A stretch of DNA of 64,000 nt from Pelobates cultripes (lineage: Eukaryota > Chordata > Amphibia > Anura > Pelobatidae): the NCBI GenBank assembly GCA_933207985.1, contig OW240913.1:328035598-328099597 (forward strand), given 5' to 3'. Both the position numbers and the translations under genes were made by a program. The notes beneath the pieces are model-generated. The model was given only the letters and a program-made list of their open reading frames with translations, was not told where the DNA came from and made no database searches. Below, piece after piece: positions 62,879 through 64,000 of this stretch. The stretch's first letter is position 1. Each line of letters begins with the position of its first letter.

Positions 62879-64000
62879 GCGCGCCTCCGCAGCCCGAACA
62901 CTCGTGCTTAAAGCGACAGGCGTTTCCCCATTTGCACTGGCCCTCGTTAAAGAGCCAGCAGAAGCCCTTTTGCATGGCGGCCGACGAGGCGGACTGCCCC
63001 TTTGCGCCGGCCGTGGGCTGAAATGGCTGCGCTTTTTGCGCCATCATCAGCTTCATCCTGAGAGGCATGTCCATTTGATCCCACCGCATACCCGGATTAG
63101 CCGCCAAACGCTGCCGGAATTGCTCGTCATACCGCCACCATGCCAGTCCGCCATAGGTGCGATACGCCTCCCAAATGCCATCCAAATAACAAAACAGGGA
63201 GGAGCACAGGCCCAGCGATTTCTCGCCCAGAACACTGGCCAACACGCAAAAGGCCCTCAGCCAGTTACCGAAAGACTTGGGAATCTTACGATACCGCTTC
63301 TTCTTCTCTTCCTCCTCCTTCTTCTCATCTTTTTTATCGTCCTCTTTGAGGTCAATAAAATCCTCCAAAGGGAGAAAAGAAAAGATCTCGCAGAAGTCAC
63401 CCTTCCAGATTTTTTCCTTCACCTCCTGTTTGAGGTGGACCCCCAGCGGACCCGCAAACGACACATATGCGTGTTGCCTGGCCGCATCAGGAACCAACCC
63501 CCCCGGCAACTCAGCCCGCTCGCTCGTCGCCTCCGCCCCAGTAACCGTCACTGCAGTGTCCCCACCCGAACTCTGTTCTGCGGAGGGAACCTCGCTCGGG
63601 CCCGCCACCCCGGCCCCCTGAGCCCAAACCTGACCCACACCGCCCTTTGTGGCACCCCCCGCTCCCAGTGAGTGGAGAAGTGCTTGAAGTGTATGAACCA
63701 ATGCACTGGAGTGCAGAGAAGCAGAGGACTCACCGGCCAAGCCCCTCGACCCCGAAGCTCCTGGAGCTGCGTTGTGTACTGTCCCCTGACCAGGATGAGC
63801 GACATCCGTTAACGATCCTCCAACCGGGGAGCCAACCCGGTGCCCGGCCACATCAGATGCGGAGCGGCTCCGAGATCTGTAACGAGGAGAAGAAGTCCTG
63901 GGCAGAGCATACTGGTCATGAGCAGCCCCCCCGTCCCGACCTTGAGAGCGCCGGCTGGACACCAGAGCCTCCCGTCGCGCAACCACTCCTTTTCGCCCAC
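62730..64000 (-). CDS. Gag-like protein of Ngaro element (5' end outside window)
   Basis: The frame is open to the right window edge, so the start codon is missing. The visible 418 codons have an Arg/Ser-rich N-terminal part (SSPRYRSRSRSASD), a segment HAYVSFAGPLGVHLKQEVKE leading to a capsid-like helical region with a charged run (KEDDKKDEKKEEEEKKKRY), and a zinc-finger region. The finger begins CWLFNEGQCKWGNACRFKH, a CCCH type, followed by CSGCGGAHGLNQC, a knuckle-like cluster. This arrangement is usual for gag-like proteins of vertebrate YR retrotransposons and is thought to bind element RNA. It stops at 62730, inside the RT frame. No internal stop is seen. Confidence 0.88.
   Translation of the reverse strand, partial: GRKGVVARREALVSSRRSQGRDGGAAHDQYALPRTSSPRYRSRSRSASDVAGHRVGSPVGGSLTDVAHPGQGTVHNAAPGASGSRGLAGESSASLHSSALVHTLQALLHSLGAGGATKGGVGQVWAQGAGVAGPSEVPSAEQSSGGDTAVTVTGAEATSERAELPGGLVPDAARQHAYVSFAGPLGVHLKQEVKEKIWKGDFCEIFSFLPLEDFIDLKEDDKKDEKKEEEEKKKRYRKIPKSFGNWLRAFCVLASVLGEKSLGLCSSLFCYLDGIWEAYRTYGGLAWWRYDEQFRQRLAANPGMRWDQMDMPLRMKLMMAQKAQPFQPTAGAKGQSASSAAMQKGFCWLFNEGQCKWGNACRFKHECSGCGGAHGLNQCFKKGKSGHTGVPTSAGGGGGVLLAPGPNPGEARRDGAVAKPLR

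Larger units (their letters stand above)
58391..64000 (-). mobile_element. Ngaro-type tyrosine-recombinase retrotransposon (5' end beyond window)
   Basis: The order on the minus strand is gag-like ORF, RT/RNase H, tyrosine recombinase, SGNH hydrolase, then B1 (59617-59109), A2 (59108-58882) and B2 (58881-58391). Split direct repeats A1...B1-A2-B2, the absence of a methyltransferase and an added hydrolase ORF are established traits of the vertebrate Ngaro clade within the DIRS order. Such elements insert a circular DNA by recombinase instead of integrase, so no target duplication is expected. A1 should lie past 64000. RT and recombinase frames are uninterrupted, which suggests a young copy. 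The 5.6 kb inside the window has high GC content compared with its surroundings. Confidence 0.9.

Overview
The window looks like intergenic DNA from a large, transposon-rich vertebrate genome, most likely a frog or toad. The grounds are the mix of element families: a Ngaro-type tyrosine-recombinase retrotransposon, Ty3/gypsy with a SCAN-like gag, a two-gene PIF/Harbinger, long-TIR Tc1/mariner, several hAT elements, L1-like LINE pieces, and many short elements flanked by TTAA. AT-rich single-copy DNA lies between them. The species call is inference. No host exon, tRNA, rRNA or CRISPR array could be supported on either strand. A run of exactly 100 N (16554-16653) marks an assembly gap.

Layout. 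1-5.6 kb: AT-rich DNA, one candidate conserved non-coding block, a 5'-truncated LINE piece and two TTAA-type repeats. 6.3-9.9 kb: a decayed minus-strand gypsy element (LTR, primer binding site, gag, protease, start of integrase) abutting the 3' half of a Tc1 element. 10.5-19.3 kb: TTAA MITEs and hAT elements swollen by TG/CA, GGGTAGGGG and ATA tandem repeats, with the gap inside. 19.3-22.4 kb: mostly unique. 22.4-31 kb: two related solo LTRs with target-site duplications, two ORF2-less L1-like insertions, and a TTAA-flanked element of about 4.3 kb with stacked palindromes. 31.8-35.3 kb: a PIF/Harbinger element with transposase and Myb-like genes. 36.5-38.2 kb: a complete but dead Tc1/mariner copy. 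38.7-40.1 kb: a hAT element with a perfect 8-bp target duplication. 41-52 kb: mainly unique DNA with several candidate conserved non-coding blocks, three TTAA-type repeats and an L1-like 5' piece. 52.2-53.6 kb: a 26-bp satellite-like array with higher-order structure. 53.6-58.4 kb: unique DNA with small repeats. 58.4 kb to the end: the Ngaro element on the minus strand, entering from beyond the right edge.

The only genes that look potentially functional belong to the Ngaro element: a gag-like protein with a CCCH finger (open at the window edge), reverse transcriptase/RNase H, and a tyrosine recombinase whose catalytic residues are all present. A SGNH-hydrolase-like reading frame follows but is split by a frameshift. 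Downstream, two copies of a block of about 500 bp bracket a 227-bp segment, which is the B1-A2-B2 half of the split direct repeats expected of this clade. All other protein remnants are broken.
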